Positions 47,101-57,300 of a stretch of DNA of 64,000 bases are shown here, one piece after another. Under the pieces are notes generated by a model. It was not told where the DNA came from. It searched no databases and saw nothing but the letters and a program-made list of their open reading frames with translations. The position numbers and the translations under genes are program-made. The DNA is from Branchiostoma lanceolatum (taxonomy: Eukaryota; Chordata; Leptocardii; Amphioxiformes; Branchiostomatidae): contig NC_089722.1 of the NCBI RefSeq assembly GCF_035083965.1, forward strand, positions 23,458,142 to 23,522,141, given 5' to 3'. The first letter of the stretch is position 1. The number at the start of each line of letters is the position of its first letter.

Positions 47101-50100
47101 GACGGAAAGTAGCTGAAGACGACGGGAAGCAGATGACCTTCTGTATCATGTAAGTTATACGCATTCATCAACCAAATATGACTGAGACAAGCTTTGTTCG
47201 GCCATGTTGGGCAAGGCATGTCAACAGCAATGTTGTTGGACAATGATGATGAAAGGTCAACGTGGTCAACCTGCTCGGAATGTATTACTAATACATCATT
47301 TGTTCATGAAAAAGAGGTGTTTTCATTACCTGGAAGACCATATGAGACCGCGAGCTGCGTTCATTGACCTCCGTAGCTCTGCTTCTCCGCGACGCCGATG
47401 CTTCAAAGAAGACTCTGATGGCGTCCATGGCGTTGGTAATGTTGTGTTTCTCCAGATTGTTGGCGAAGAACAAACTGTTGGACGGGTCTTCTCTGATGTC
47501 CAGCGACGGGCGTTCCTTCCTTGGCACCGTCAGATCAAATACCTAGTTGAACAATCACAACAACATAGTAATTTCAAAACTAATCGTTTCGTTTTTGATA
47601 TCGGAACCGGCTCCCAACATTTCAGTTTGTAGATGCAGAAATGTTTGCGGTGGTTTTATTTCTATCCAATAGTGTAGCAGTATGTGACTTTTGCGCTGGC
47701 GCGCACTTAAAACCTCGGCGGACGCTCCATAGTACACGTGATCTGCTAATAAAAAAAGAAGAGATTGAAACATTTTCTTGACTATCCTATCCTATTCTAT
47801 ATGACACGGTAAACATATATGCTTTAGTTACCTTTTCGTTGTAGATTTCAAGGACACTGACGAAGAAGGCGATGTTCCAGTCCTGTTTCTTCTGAGACTT
47901 CAGAAACAGCTGTTTCAGTGCTCTGTAGATGATGCCTTCTGTTTTCTCGTTCAAGTCTCTGTCCGATGGTCCTGCCATGGTGTAAGTTTTCCCCGAGCCT
48001 GTTTTCCCTACAATAGACCAGGCAAAAGATTCAATTGGATTTACCTAACTCAACCACAATTTTCTTATCTCGTAACTCAAAATTTTCTTACCTTCCTAAC
48101 CCACAATGAAGTGATTTCATAGATCATTTGATGGTTTGATTAATATTTTGTAGGCTTACCATAACACAGTATGCAGCCATTGTACCCCTCCAGTACTGCG
48201 TCAACAATGGGACTGGCCATGGTGTTGTAAATCTCTGCCTGCGTGGTCTCTTCGGGGAACACTTTGTTGAAGATAAATTGTTGCACGCCATTGTTCTTTG
48301 TAGGAACGGACACCTGCAAAACGTATGATTTAGTTTTTACAACCATGTTTTAGGATTTTTTATGATTCTTGATATTTTTCACGCACAACGTGAAATTCCC
48401 TGAAATGTGATCATCAGATACACTACCACGGCCTTTAGTTATGCTATCTAGAGGGAAAGAGGGAAAATACCATAAGATAGATTAAAATGTATTTTCGAAG
48501 AATTTGACCTGCATGAGACGCGTGTCCACAGTCAGGCAGCCCTGCTCCTGCTCTTTCTCCTCTCCCCGCAAGGGGCGCACCCGGATGACCACCTGTATTC
48601 TGTCATCCTTCTGCAGCACTCCTGTCAGAAGCGACAAAAATCGATCGGTTACTGGGAACCAATTTCCATCCTCAATTCACTTTATCCCAGTGACTCATAT
48701 ATATACATGTATAGACTAGAATTGTGAAGAGAAAAGAAGCGCTATTTTTTCAATCCCAAAGTTGCGCTGCTAAACTACAGTATTTCTAAGAATTGTTTGA
48801 TCGGATAGCCATGGAAATGTGAAGTAGATACATGTGTTACAGTGCAGGCTCATATTGGCCCAATTTACACATGCGTTTTTGAGTGACACTGGAGATGACG
48901 TAGCGGTCGGATCCAAATCGACTCCAAGCAGACTCCAAGTTGATTCATTGACTTGGAATCGACTCAGAAAACGTGAAAATTGGGCCGCTATTTAGATACT
49001 ACCAGTGATCGCACTAGGTTAATTAACTATGACCACATGTGATGCACCCCTCCCCACCTGTTCCCCCCACCACCACCCTGTCCAGTTCGGTGACCAGGTC
49101 CGAGTAGTCGGCCGCCTCGCACAGCAGCAGGGAGTCCCGGAAGGCCTTGAAGGCGCGGGCACCTCTCCTGGGGAGGATCTCTAACAGCACGGACGCGCTC
49201 TGCTTGGCGTCGTTCTCAGGGTCCGTGATCTCGTCAACATCCCTGTATGGTCAATATAGGGTCATTTTCAGTCACGTGACTCTGACGTCATTTAGTGCCC
49301 GCCATGTTGATGGGTTAAAGGCACGTACTAAGTAAGAACAGTTGGTTTCATTTACTTTATCATTCATACCGTTTGCTTCTACCGCAAAAATTTGAATCAT
49401 GATCTTATAATTATACGCTTCGAATGACAGGTAGCCATATTGGATCTGTCTCTCTATGGGAAAAGGAAACAGATTAATGACAAATGAATAAACAAACTAG
49501 AGTTCTACGACTTCGTGCCTTCGCCAAATGATGTTGACCTTTACAACTGACGTATTCTAAAGGTGCAAGAGATGTCAAAACCGGAAGTGCTGCTGCAGTG
49601 TCTTATGACAACACCTACCAACATACCAAATATAATAAAGATCTATCCACAACTTCGTAAGACGTGCACGTGCTGTTCACGAATCGACCAACTCACAAAC
49701 AGATACAGACAAACACACAAACAAACACGCATCTCCAAAAGCATAACTATCTTGGCGATAGTAACGCAAACAGACCTACCTGTCGTTGATGACCCTTTCG
49801 TGCAGGAGATGGTCCAGCACGTGACCAGCCTGTAACCTCTGCACGATGTGGTCACGTGTCAGCCGCAGTCTATCCCGATGTTCGTTATCCATCTCACCAA
49901 CATCCGGGGACTCTGCGCTGTCACTGCGGGCCGACTGCGGGGCGTCATCTTCGTAAAAGCTTGATCTGTGACATGATATTTCTTTCAAATGATCTTCAGA
50001 AATATATATTGAACACTAGATCTCTTTGAAGTTACATCTAAGGCGATACCTACACAGCATAACAATAATCATGCAAATCTCCTTGTACGTGCATGTAGTG

Positions 50101-51907
50101 TGAGTCCATACATGTATTGTGCAAGATATGCACAATGTATACCACTTATTTGCTATTTCTAAAAAGTTTATTGTCATTTTATAGTTTTCAAAAATGCTGT
50201 GATGTACACAACTCTGCTCATCACTTGGTTGTGGCAAATATGTCTCATTTTCTACAGTCACCATATTTCTACTAGTCCTACTTCCTTTTTGATAGATTAA
50301 CTTTGGTTGGTGTTCGTCATATACATATTTTTGTGGCAGAGACTGTGACTGCCATTCTCGAGAAAGGCCGTTTAGCCATAGTCGATGTTGTAGGGCTGTT
50401 GTGAATTAGGATTTTACCATGGTCAGTACTGACCGACGGAGGCCATATATATATGTCATATACATATAGGATACTGTTGTGTTTGTATTCAAGGCTTTTC
50501 TGTGCGTACACTGAGCTTTGCTAAATAGTTCTGTAGTTGAAAATAGTTTATTTACTCTCCACCTGCTTCAGCTACCGTGTAATCAGCTTTTCGCACCAGG
50601 CTAGGATCTCTGCATATGGACTGTACCACCGTCATCTAACTCCAGGAGGGTGGGGATTTCATTTTGGGAGTAATAAATTACCTGGCGTTCTAAAAACAAG
50701 GAGGGAGAGCGAAAGTATTGGCGTTTCCTACATGTATGTTGTATTTCGCTCTCTTCACTTTCCAACAGCTTTTAGCGGTGTATTTGATCCCATTGCACCC
50801 ACTTCAATTCTTTTAACAAAACCGTCAAGAGCAAACATGAGCCCTTGATACACACCAATACTTTACAATAGCGGTCTCCCTGCCCCTGTAGACACAGCGG
50901 TTGTGCAACTATTTGCAATGTCATCGGTTGAAATCTGTAGTGGGCTCTTGATGGTTGAGATGGATTACAATTACAAACCCTTTCCATAAGTCATGCAATG
51001 TTCTTTTCTTCATTGTTGTTTGGTTTACGTAGACCTTGTTCCAATGTTGACATTAGTACCATAGTCTACATAACGATTGTCCCGTAAAGTAGCAGTGTAG
51101 CACACAAATGCTTCAGCAAAGTATTGATTGGTGTTGTCGCTACCAGTTCTATATTCAACGTTATACCTACTGGCCTTAGATAAGGACAACGTTTTATTCG
51201 AAGCAAAACATCACAGCTTGTTGTTCGTCATCAGGTGTAACTAACTGTATGCAATGTCAATGTATGCAAAATGTTTTCTCATGACGATCTAGTTGATAGG
51301 ACACGGAAGAAAAATGTGACATCACCATAGTAGGTACAATAAATCGACTAATCAAGAAAGATGATTGACAGCCCGTTATTTGGGAAGCCCTCGTATGAAC
51401 CAAAGTCACGAATGGCTGTTGGACCGGGACAATAACAAGGGAGAAATCAGTTATGAAGAAGTGTGTCACGGGTATCGTGTGCCGCTCGGGGTATCAAATA
51501 TAGATCACAGTCCCAGATCAGAAGTAGAATTTGGTAGTATTGCTGTCAACATATTTGCTTATTTAATAACTTTAAGACGGACTAGGTGTTATGTAGAGCC
51601 CATACAAATATTGTTCTCTTTACACGAAACAGCTAGCGCGAACCTATTTTCAGTGTATTTTTTCATGGCAAGATGAATAGAAAGTTTTTGTTTCATTGTA
51701 TTCATTCAGCTAGGTACGATATCTCAAAGTAGGACAACATTACATCTGCACTTACATTGCACAATATGACCTAATTCTTACGATCATCTACTTCACAAAT
51801 ACCACGACTACTTGACACCTGTATTCAAAAATATCTCACCTGGACTCCGTCCTCAGGCCAGCATTACTGCCGCTTGGAAGTTCTTCACAAGATGCCCGAT
51901 TATCCAT
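38139..51907 (-). CDS. CARD-kinesin motor-coiled coil-transmembrane protein (copy 1)
   Basis: Fifteen exons on the minus strand: 51840-51907 (ATG), 49780-49965, 49058-49242, 48509-48621, 48160-48313, 47832-48007, 47330-47542, 42914-43317, 42565-42721, 42051-42271, 41546-41708, 41129-41233, 40816-40926, 38726-38811, 38139-38445 (stop). Every phase joins; 882 residues. A CARD spans about 48-140 (RDRLRLTRDHIVQRL, HVLDHLLHERVINDRDVDEI, LLEILPRRGARAFKAFRDSL). The kinesin motor follows almost directly, about 154-480: IQVVIRVRPLR, P-loop GKTGSGKT (236-243), switch I NERSSRSH (354-361), switch II DLAGSE (388-393). Then K/E/Q-rich coiled coil (about 495-750), a cysteine cluster CCECCEVCC (795-803) and a hydrophobic span about 825-849 with a short tail. 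Motor with ATP/microtubule action and membrane anchoring is inferred from domains; the kinesin class is not assigned. Confidence 0.92.
39119..39200. repeat. Bulged inverted repeat in a CARD-kinesin intron
   Basis: TTATAGCTCCCGAGTAT (39141-39157) pairs with ATACTCGGGAGCTATAA (39172-39188), and outside it TATCCAAACCTA (39119-39130) pairs with TAGGTTTGGATA (39189-39200). Ten unpaired bases separate the inner and outer stems on the left only. Confidence 0.8.
39213..40778 (+). mobile_element. Two overlapping dispersed-repeat copies
   Basis: One 5' end is at 39213 (ACTTCGCCaagAAGT hairpin) and a second at 39602 (ACCTTCGCCgagAAGGT). Two 3' ends follow: GGCGAAGT at 40668-40675 with end near 40698, and GGCGAAGGT at 40749-40757 with end CTCTAG near 40776. 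Each 5' motif has an exact complementary 3' motif. The interior carries TTTGGGCCCCCTAGCGGC, ACTGCAGCGG and AT-rich AATTTGCATAATTAATGA blocks. No ORF. The terminal segment is duplicated (about 40619-40676 and 40700-40755). Confidence 0.6.
43625..46243 (+). CDS. R2-like retroelement protein: zinc finger and reverse transcriptase
   Basis: 872 residues from a true ATG. Near the N-terminus a finger of C-x-C-x3-C-x7-H type (CICGKTCKNNRGLKIHQTKM at 40-59) probably binds DNA. A basic, K/E/R-rich linker follows. The polymerase has AGSAPGPSGIPYRVYKK, a FRTISLLSVEGKIFFAIVAK motif, WLDLENAYGSVPHQLIKVAL with the first aspartate, GIITGCTISVILFVTAMNLL, and FMDDLTVTT as the catalytic pair, where most LINEs have an aromatic residue-ADD. 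The thumb and GAWTRWE end are present. The stop at 46241-46243 comes from a frame slip: the family continues straight into the zinc-knuckle/endonuclease part, found in another frame from 46221. Confidence 0.92.
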   Translation: MTEEYPQELPRGGAEESSVGTDLRTTTRTDPGPTIPGTTCICGKTCKNNRGLKIHQTKMGCLQKQRNLDQRSRPRGLGETEETQRQEANHSPQGIQGRGQHLAGTQGSSPVVRESVGRSSSEPRVEEAEEPRKGRVKWPQSNAERQWEQLDDDLESVLESVLAGSAERKLEAFVKVVYNMGLERYGEIELGKGRPQNNVPNRREREKQKIKKDLKALKKRWKKASHEERDALSSLREELRARLRSLSNAERTRKKRRQKEKKRAEFVSNPFRFTKKILGAKTSGRLTCSREEVESYLQKTHGDTERETPLADRPAEEFPDPEQPTREFDCSELKLAEVREVIRKARAGSAPGPSGIPYRVYKKCPKLTKRLWSLLKVVWRKKKVPQGWKRAEGVFCPKQENADRIEQFRTISLLSVEGKIFFAIVAKRLLEYMMANAYIDTSIQKGGVPGCSGCLEHTSILSQLIQEAKTGKKDLAVVWLDLENAYGSVPHQLIKVALEKYHVPATIRHLIEQYIDGLKIRFTVNGHTTSWQCLQKGIITGCTISVILFVTAMNLLMKPALSQARGPKTNSGIRQPPLKAFMDDLTVTTESVISAKYMLRSLSNAASWTRMKFKAKKCRKLVMRKGKVCDRIQLEIQGEKIPNIAEQPIKSLGKKFDATLGDKNNVEEFKQLVRRGLEAIENSELPARYKVWCYQHGLLPRAVWPMSLYEIPLTAVEEVERLVSRHLRKWLGVPPALTNIGLYSKSSKLQLPLTSIEEEFKVAKARAQVMLQESRDEKISQAGIRLRSGRKWAAAEAVSEATSRLRHKDIVGVVAQGRRGLGAGKEGSQSWGKANPRQRREMIQKEVRQREEENRRARAVGQGVQGAWTRWE
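46221..47015 (+). pseudogene. R2-like element C-terminal zinc knuckle and endonuclease (frameshifted)
   Basis: Continuation of the preceding protein in a +1 frame, 264 codons, starting at a GTG that is not a real initiator. It has ERRVMWKELLFREPLKTRFL, the CCHC knuckle CELCGKRGNLSHILTSC, and the PD-(D/E)XK-type nuclease TNLRPDLLLISRKTTQLVIL followed by ELTVPWEDRIEEAHERK. One inserted or lost base around 46240-46250 separates the parts, so the copy is probably inactive unless it shifts frame naturally. Confidence 0.88.
48857..48986. mobile_element. 130-bp MITE with GGCCCAATTT inverted ends
   Basis: GGCCCAATTTACACATGCGT at 48857 mirrors ACGTGAAAATTGGGCC ending at 48986. The centre has repeated CGACTCCAAG/CTTGGAATCG inverted blocks. 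A related but half-eroded copy (AGTCGACTCCAAAACGCGTG) lies at about 2190-2245 in the SLC13 copy A intron. Confidence 0.65.
49058..49965 (-). other. CARD-encoding exon pair of the kinesin gene
   Basis: Two exons (49780-49965 and 49058-49242) encode one complete CARD of about 93 residues. Typical features: helix 1-2 pattern RDRLRLTRDHIVQRLQAGHV, LDHLLHERVINDRDVDEI and the conserved end ILPRRGARAFKAFRDSLLL. The domain is bounded by introns of phases 2 and 1 on its outer sides with a phase-2 intron inside, so shuffling as a simple symmetric module is not obvious. It joins the motor exon (48509-48621) in frame with about ten linker residues. Confidence 0.88.
49498..49763 (-). mobile_element. Short reversed copy of the dispersed repeat
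   Basis: It starts at ACTAGAGTTCTACGACTTCG and ends with the hairpin ACTATCTTGGCGATAGT, i.e. 3' and 5' ends of the family with most of the interior deleted. It lies in the CARD-kinesin intron between the two CARD exons. Unlike the other copies, its 3' motif (GGCGAAGGC) does not match its 5' stem (ACTATCGCC). Confidence 0.65.
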
Positions 51908-51915
51908 TTTGTCAT
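51853..51915 (-). promoter_or_regulatory. Upstream ORF overlapping the CARD-kinesin start
   Basis: An ATG at 51913-51915, eight bases before the main ATG (51905-51907), opens a 20-codon frame that ends in TGA at 51853-51855, inside the main coding exon and in a different frame. If this exon is in the mRNA leader it could damp translation. Confidence 0.4.
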
Positions 51916-52019
51916 TAAAAAGCTGGAATCTCTCTTCTCTCTGACGAAACCCGTAGTGTTATGTAGCATCCATTCCAAAAGCAGGTTTTGTGAGTCACCG
52001 TGGTTTAACTAGTGTTGTC

Positions 52020-54360
52020 CTCGTTGCTACCGTTACAGCCGAACTGGGACCCTGTGCCCGGGCTCACAATACGAACCTTGTCAAGTCGCCCCGTGTGTAT
52101 TTTTAGCGGCCACGTCACCGCTACTCAGGTAGCCCGGCCGTTGGTCGACACGCTCCGGCTAATGGAGACTGGGTGTTGAGAAGAAATCTGACTCCCTGGC
52201 GCACTACTGGCGAAACACGTGCCTCTTGTACGGAGTGTGTTGAAAGAAAACAGGTTGTAGATATACTAGTCTTGCTTCAGTACTAGTGTGTCCAGGAGAT
52301 TCTTGTTCTCTGTCGTCAGTGTCTTACCGTAAGGTAACCAATGTAGAGAGGTCGGGAAAGTCTTAGCGCATGCAATCACGTCTATATAAGTATAGATGCC
52401 ACAGGAGGGAAATGCAAAACTACATTGCATGACCTCGAGCTCATTCAACGACTTGCACATTGTATCTTGAAATCTCAACACGCACAACAGTAGATATACA
52501 GACACAATAGCACTCACAATAGAAACAGTCCGTTCTTTGTCTTGCTAGAAAGATTCTTCCCCGTCATTCTGGATGTGATTGTTCCGTGTTATTTGCGTAT
52601 CCTAGACCACTTGACAACCGAATTGAATGTACATGTAGATATATATCGGAAATGACACCTTGCGTTGATGTGCACGCAACGCTCATTCATTCTTAATACC
52701 TGTCTAAAACACCTGTTGTCGGTCTGTGATTGGTGCGCTAGCTGTCTGTATAGACCGTTATTACGACTGACTTTGGACGATAGAAGGTATTCATAGAGGG
52801 CCTAGGGTTGACCTTTATTTGGTCGATAGTACAGCAATTCGAGCATCTACATAAAATGCTATACTAATGTCTATAGGTGAAACGCAACCATTAAAGTCCG
52901 AAAAAAGTATTAAAAATGACCTAGGTCCACATTGGCAAAAACACGCTGATACCAAAAGAACTAGATGATTCCTGGTATTTCGACTGTACAAGTGCTGATA
53001 AGGAAAGGAATTATATGATTGTAATATCTTACCATACCTGATTGTCAGTGATGACAATAAAACAGACCAAATGGCACAGTTATAACGCTTTTTAATGTAA
53101 ATGGCACGGCAACTGAAAACAACATAACTGAACTCGATCTATAAGGAGTGTTATATAAACACACACTGCACAGCCACAACAGATTGATATTCAATGTAGC
53201 ACAAAGGGACAACACATTGTCAATTAAAGTTTACTTTCATTACTAATTGTACATTGGTGATCATTCCAGAACAAAGAACTTGCTGCAATAATTGTTGCAA
53301 GATATACCACGATTCTACCGAAAGCAAAATGTCACACTCCGGCACAAAACATATTCCTTCAGTGACCAGTAAGTATTTTACACAATATCAATTCAAAAGT
53401 CCCTGTGAGGGCACTCCAACATAAGGGCACGAAATCCCCACCTGCAACCTGATTTATTATTATTCAGTATATGTATAGATATCTAAGAGAGTACAGAAAT
53501 CAGTATACTAGTATTTTAAATCAAACAGGATATGAGTTCTAATACGAATCTTACTATTATGGTGACGTATGCGAATATGACCATTTACATATGTCGTAAA
53601 ATCAGAGTTATGTAAAGAGCAATGAATTAACAACCTGACATAGGTACATACACAGCATAAATGTTATGTATGTACATGGGCGTTTCCATATTTGTAAAAC
53701 GCCTGCACGAATCGGTAATACAATGTACAACACAAAATATCACATCATGGAATTACAGCCATGCCTGAGTATGGTAATGCATATCTGGGTATTTTCTATA
53801 TTATAACATACACGCCCAAAACACACAAACACACACAACGCACGGAAACAAAAACACCAAAAAGATACAGAAGCCTGGTATATGTAGCTTGGAGCAAACC
53901 AATAATCTGCACGATACACGAAGTCAAATAAAAATATCTTTAACGTTAGGTAACCAGGAAGTGCATGCCATTGGTGTTTATATAGACTCATGGATCGAAT
54001 GTCCTGCAGGAATCAAATAAACATTTCTGGGCAAAGAAATACATGGTCCATGTCCAACTATGGCAAAAGTAGGATTTTTCATAACTCAAGGATCTTGTTC
54101 CACGTGATGTTCTCTTTCGCCTAACCATGTCGAAAATTAAAAAGTGCGCAAATTTGTTGCCATCTTTTATCATCCATGTCGATTGATTTGCCCTAGTATT
54201 CCAGTCGTATTTTTTTCCTGTAGAAGTACCCGTGGCACAGCATAGCTAATTTTGGATATTTCAATGAGACATTGCAGAGGCACATACCCATTGATGATGA
54301 ACTGTCGATTATGGATTCACGTTACGATTTTTAGTAGCGTGAGATATCTTGCTTTGGAGA
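52020..54360. other. Spacer between the tandem CARD-kinesin genes
   Basis: No coding exon seen. A relatively GC-rich tract at about 52015-52180 (GCCCGGGCTC, GGTAGCCCGGCCGTTGG) just upstream of the copy-1 start exon is the best promoter candidate. The right side (53-54.3 kb), AT-rich, should hold the 3' UTR of copy 2. Confidence 0.4.
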
Positions 54361-57300
54361 TCATTCTTCCACGGGTAGTGGGTGGACTGAATTAGAAAGC
54401 GTACGCTGCGCACGCGCAAGACGCGCAAAACACTCGCAATGCAAGTTAGACTCGTTGTTTGAATCACTTCGAAGAACCTTTGTGTAAATGAAAAACAGGA
54501 TAATGGGGAGGATAAGCACACTTAGAACTAGGTAGAACATGACCAGAAGTGACACCCAGCCTGCTCCCTTGCCCCTCACATCGTACCACGCTCTATCTTC
54601 CTGTGAGTACCATACGCCCACACAGCATCTTTGACAGCATTCAACAGTCGAGCTAGTCACGGGCTCCTGTCCCTCTTCTATCGATATCTCTTGATTTCTG
54701 CAAGAAGACGAAAATATCTTTGTGGCTCAGAATAACAGCTAATTACATTCAATATATAGGTCTTCATAAAAGAATACATAATGCACAAATGCGCAGAAGT
54801 TGCTAAGCTAACTTTGTCACTCGCTAAATCTAAACTTTGCGAAGTTCAGATTATATTCCGTTATAACTTTCTAAATTACATTGTATCATATCTCACTGGA
54901 AAAGTAACTAGTCATTAAAAAGACCTTCCATTTATAACTGTGGCACAATTGCTGATTACGTCAGTTGGTCGCAAAAATGAAGTGCTGAAATGTCCTACCT
55001 GTTGCATTTAGTTTACATACGATGTTTGCCCCAGTTGGTATTAAACCTAACCCAGAAACAACACGTATTGCCAGTTTGTCCTTTTGGATATTCCAAAAGT
55101 CATACTCCCCTTCTTCTTTCCAGGCTCTGGCAATCTAAAAAACTACTTTTTCTTAAGAGCATAGAAATGTAATGCAATGTAATGTAATGTACGATTGTTT
55201 GGGGATTAACGAGAACAACCTGTGTTGTGAACGCCGATGGTCGTTTGTCTGCGGCTCAGGACTCTCGATCTCGACATTGACATCCGGCGATGTCGTCTTA
55301 GACAGCTGCAGAGCCTGGTGGGGACAATGATTCTTATAATGAATACAAGATTAACGATATGTACGGATATCAGAGCATGTCGGCAGAACGTAAGGTATGT
55401 AAGGTAATTAGCCTGCTATTGAGACCTATTATACATGTAGCTGCCAGGTCTCTTTTGTTCTCTTTGGTCAACGTTGCATCGGAGTAACAGCCGTTGGCAT
55501 TGCATAAGATATGTCTTAAGACACTACTAAATGAACCTATATACGAGATATTAACCTCAAATACGCGAACACGACCTTAAACGCGTACGTCCTGCCCACG
55601 TGCTGGATACCAGGTGCTTGTAAATTGGGTCATGTGAACAATGATGCGGCACTGTTAGGGTACGCCGGAGTGATTCAATACCATATCAATACATCTATTC
55701 CGGATGATTCTACATTACACAATGTCAAACCTTTAGAGACATTGCCCATGAAGCTTAAGATTGGATTTTTCTATTTTCTGACTACAATGAATAACCACAG
55801 TGAATATTATTTCCATTCAGACAAAATGATGATGAAACAGATGATTATGCGCTTTGATAATAACACATGTGATTTTCTGCAAATATACGAAAACAAATCC
55901 AGACGTAAAGAAATCGTAGCTTACGCTTTTATCCTCAGCAATCTTTGTCACAGCCTGTGCCAGACGGCTTATCTCTGTCTTCATGTCTGCGAAATTTGTT
56001 TGCAGCTTCTGAAGTTCTTCATGGTACTGCTGTGTTAAGACGGATAGAGGGCAACAAATATGTTTGTTATCCCTTACCAAGCTAAATGTAGTACTGGTCA
56101 CTGATTGATCCTTGCATAGAAAAATGTACACACACCTGTAAGGTCAGACAATAATGTAAGAAGCAGCATTGACGAGGGGTACTAGTATCATATTTACCTG
56201 CTGTGCATGGTCATCAAGTTGCTCCGTCGTGGTGTCGTCACGCGTGTGCTCTTCCACTTTCCACTCTTTGATGTCCTCTAGCATCTGTCTTGTCTGGAGT
56301 TGTTCGTCCAACATCTGCTTCTGCTTGTTGCAAATCTCCTCCAACAATCTACATGTATGATAGGTACTCATGGTAAATAAAAAGTGCAGAAATAAACAGA
56401 CCAACAGCAAGTATCCATGGAAAAGTATCTAGAACAATTCTGTGATAATGAGAACAAGAGTGGTGTTTAAAAAACACACCGGCGACGTGAGAATTGTGCA
56501 AAGAAGGTCCTCATTTGCATGATTTATATCTTACTGTGTTAATCTTCACGATACCTTCAAGTGCCACAAAGTTTTCAAGTTAAGTCTTAATTAGCATAAT
56601 TTGCCAGATCTTAGTGGTGCCCCAACGTTCAAATATCTAGACTAAGGGATAAAAGACATATGAGATATATATGTATACGTATATACTCTTGGCCGTAGTC
56701 TAAACGGCCCAGACGAGGACGAGGCGGACAAAAACGAGCCTTGCCCATTTGGAACGACTTGGGACGCGCAGGGACGGCGTCCCAAACGCTTAGCCTTAAG
56801 ACGCTTCCATTTTCACATAGGTCAGGTATTGAAGTCACGTCCACTCAGAACATTTCAGCATACTCCAAACTTAAATGAAGTATCCACCCTGATGCCACCG
56901 GGAGCGACACAGAAGCCACCGCGGGATGCAGTCAACTCCAGCCCGATCGCGTCGATCTCATAGATCTGCCCCCTCGTGGTAGGTAATTCCTTGATAAAAT
57001 TACTGTTTCATTTTACATAATTGCAACGCTTGCCAAACAGTCAATAAAAAAGCAAAGGCTCAACTTTTGTATTAGTTTGTGACAAACTATAATCGGTTGG
57101 TAACACAGCTTTGTCATAATCTATCGTGCTGTAACGTTATATACTCATACTGAGATCGATGGCATAGTCAAAGCCTGCATGTTTACATCGGTGACCGCCC
57201 TATGTTCCGAAATTACTATGTTCCGAAATCTCTATGTTTCGAAATCTCGATGTTCCGTAAGCCCTATGTTCCAGTTCACTCAAATAACAGAAGCTGTCCT

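Larger units (their letters stand above)
43430..47150 (+). mobile_element. R2-like (restriction-like endonuclease) LINE in a kinesin intron
   Basis: A nearly full-length element on the strand opposite to its host gene, within the intron between exons 47330-47542 and 42914-43317. It holds one long frame (43625-46243) and a continuation one frame off (to 47015). The 3' UTR has a GGGGCGAAACTCCGAGGAAG motif and a short end near GTATCATGTAAG. Outer limits are estimated; no target-site duplication was proved. It is richer in G and A than the surrounding intron. Confidence 0.85.

Noticed and set aside
38139..49965. CARD gene and kinesin gene as two neighbours
   Set aside because: No stop, poly(A) signal or start codon with leader is needed between them: exon phases 2 and 1 join exactly into the motor's first strand. 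Kept as one gene, with transcript proof still needed.
55625..56038. Plus-strand ORF of 137 codons
   Set aside because: Its right part is the complement of a CARD-kinesin copy-2 exon and the left part has no recognisable domain.
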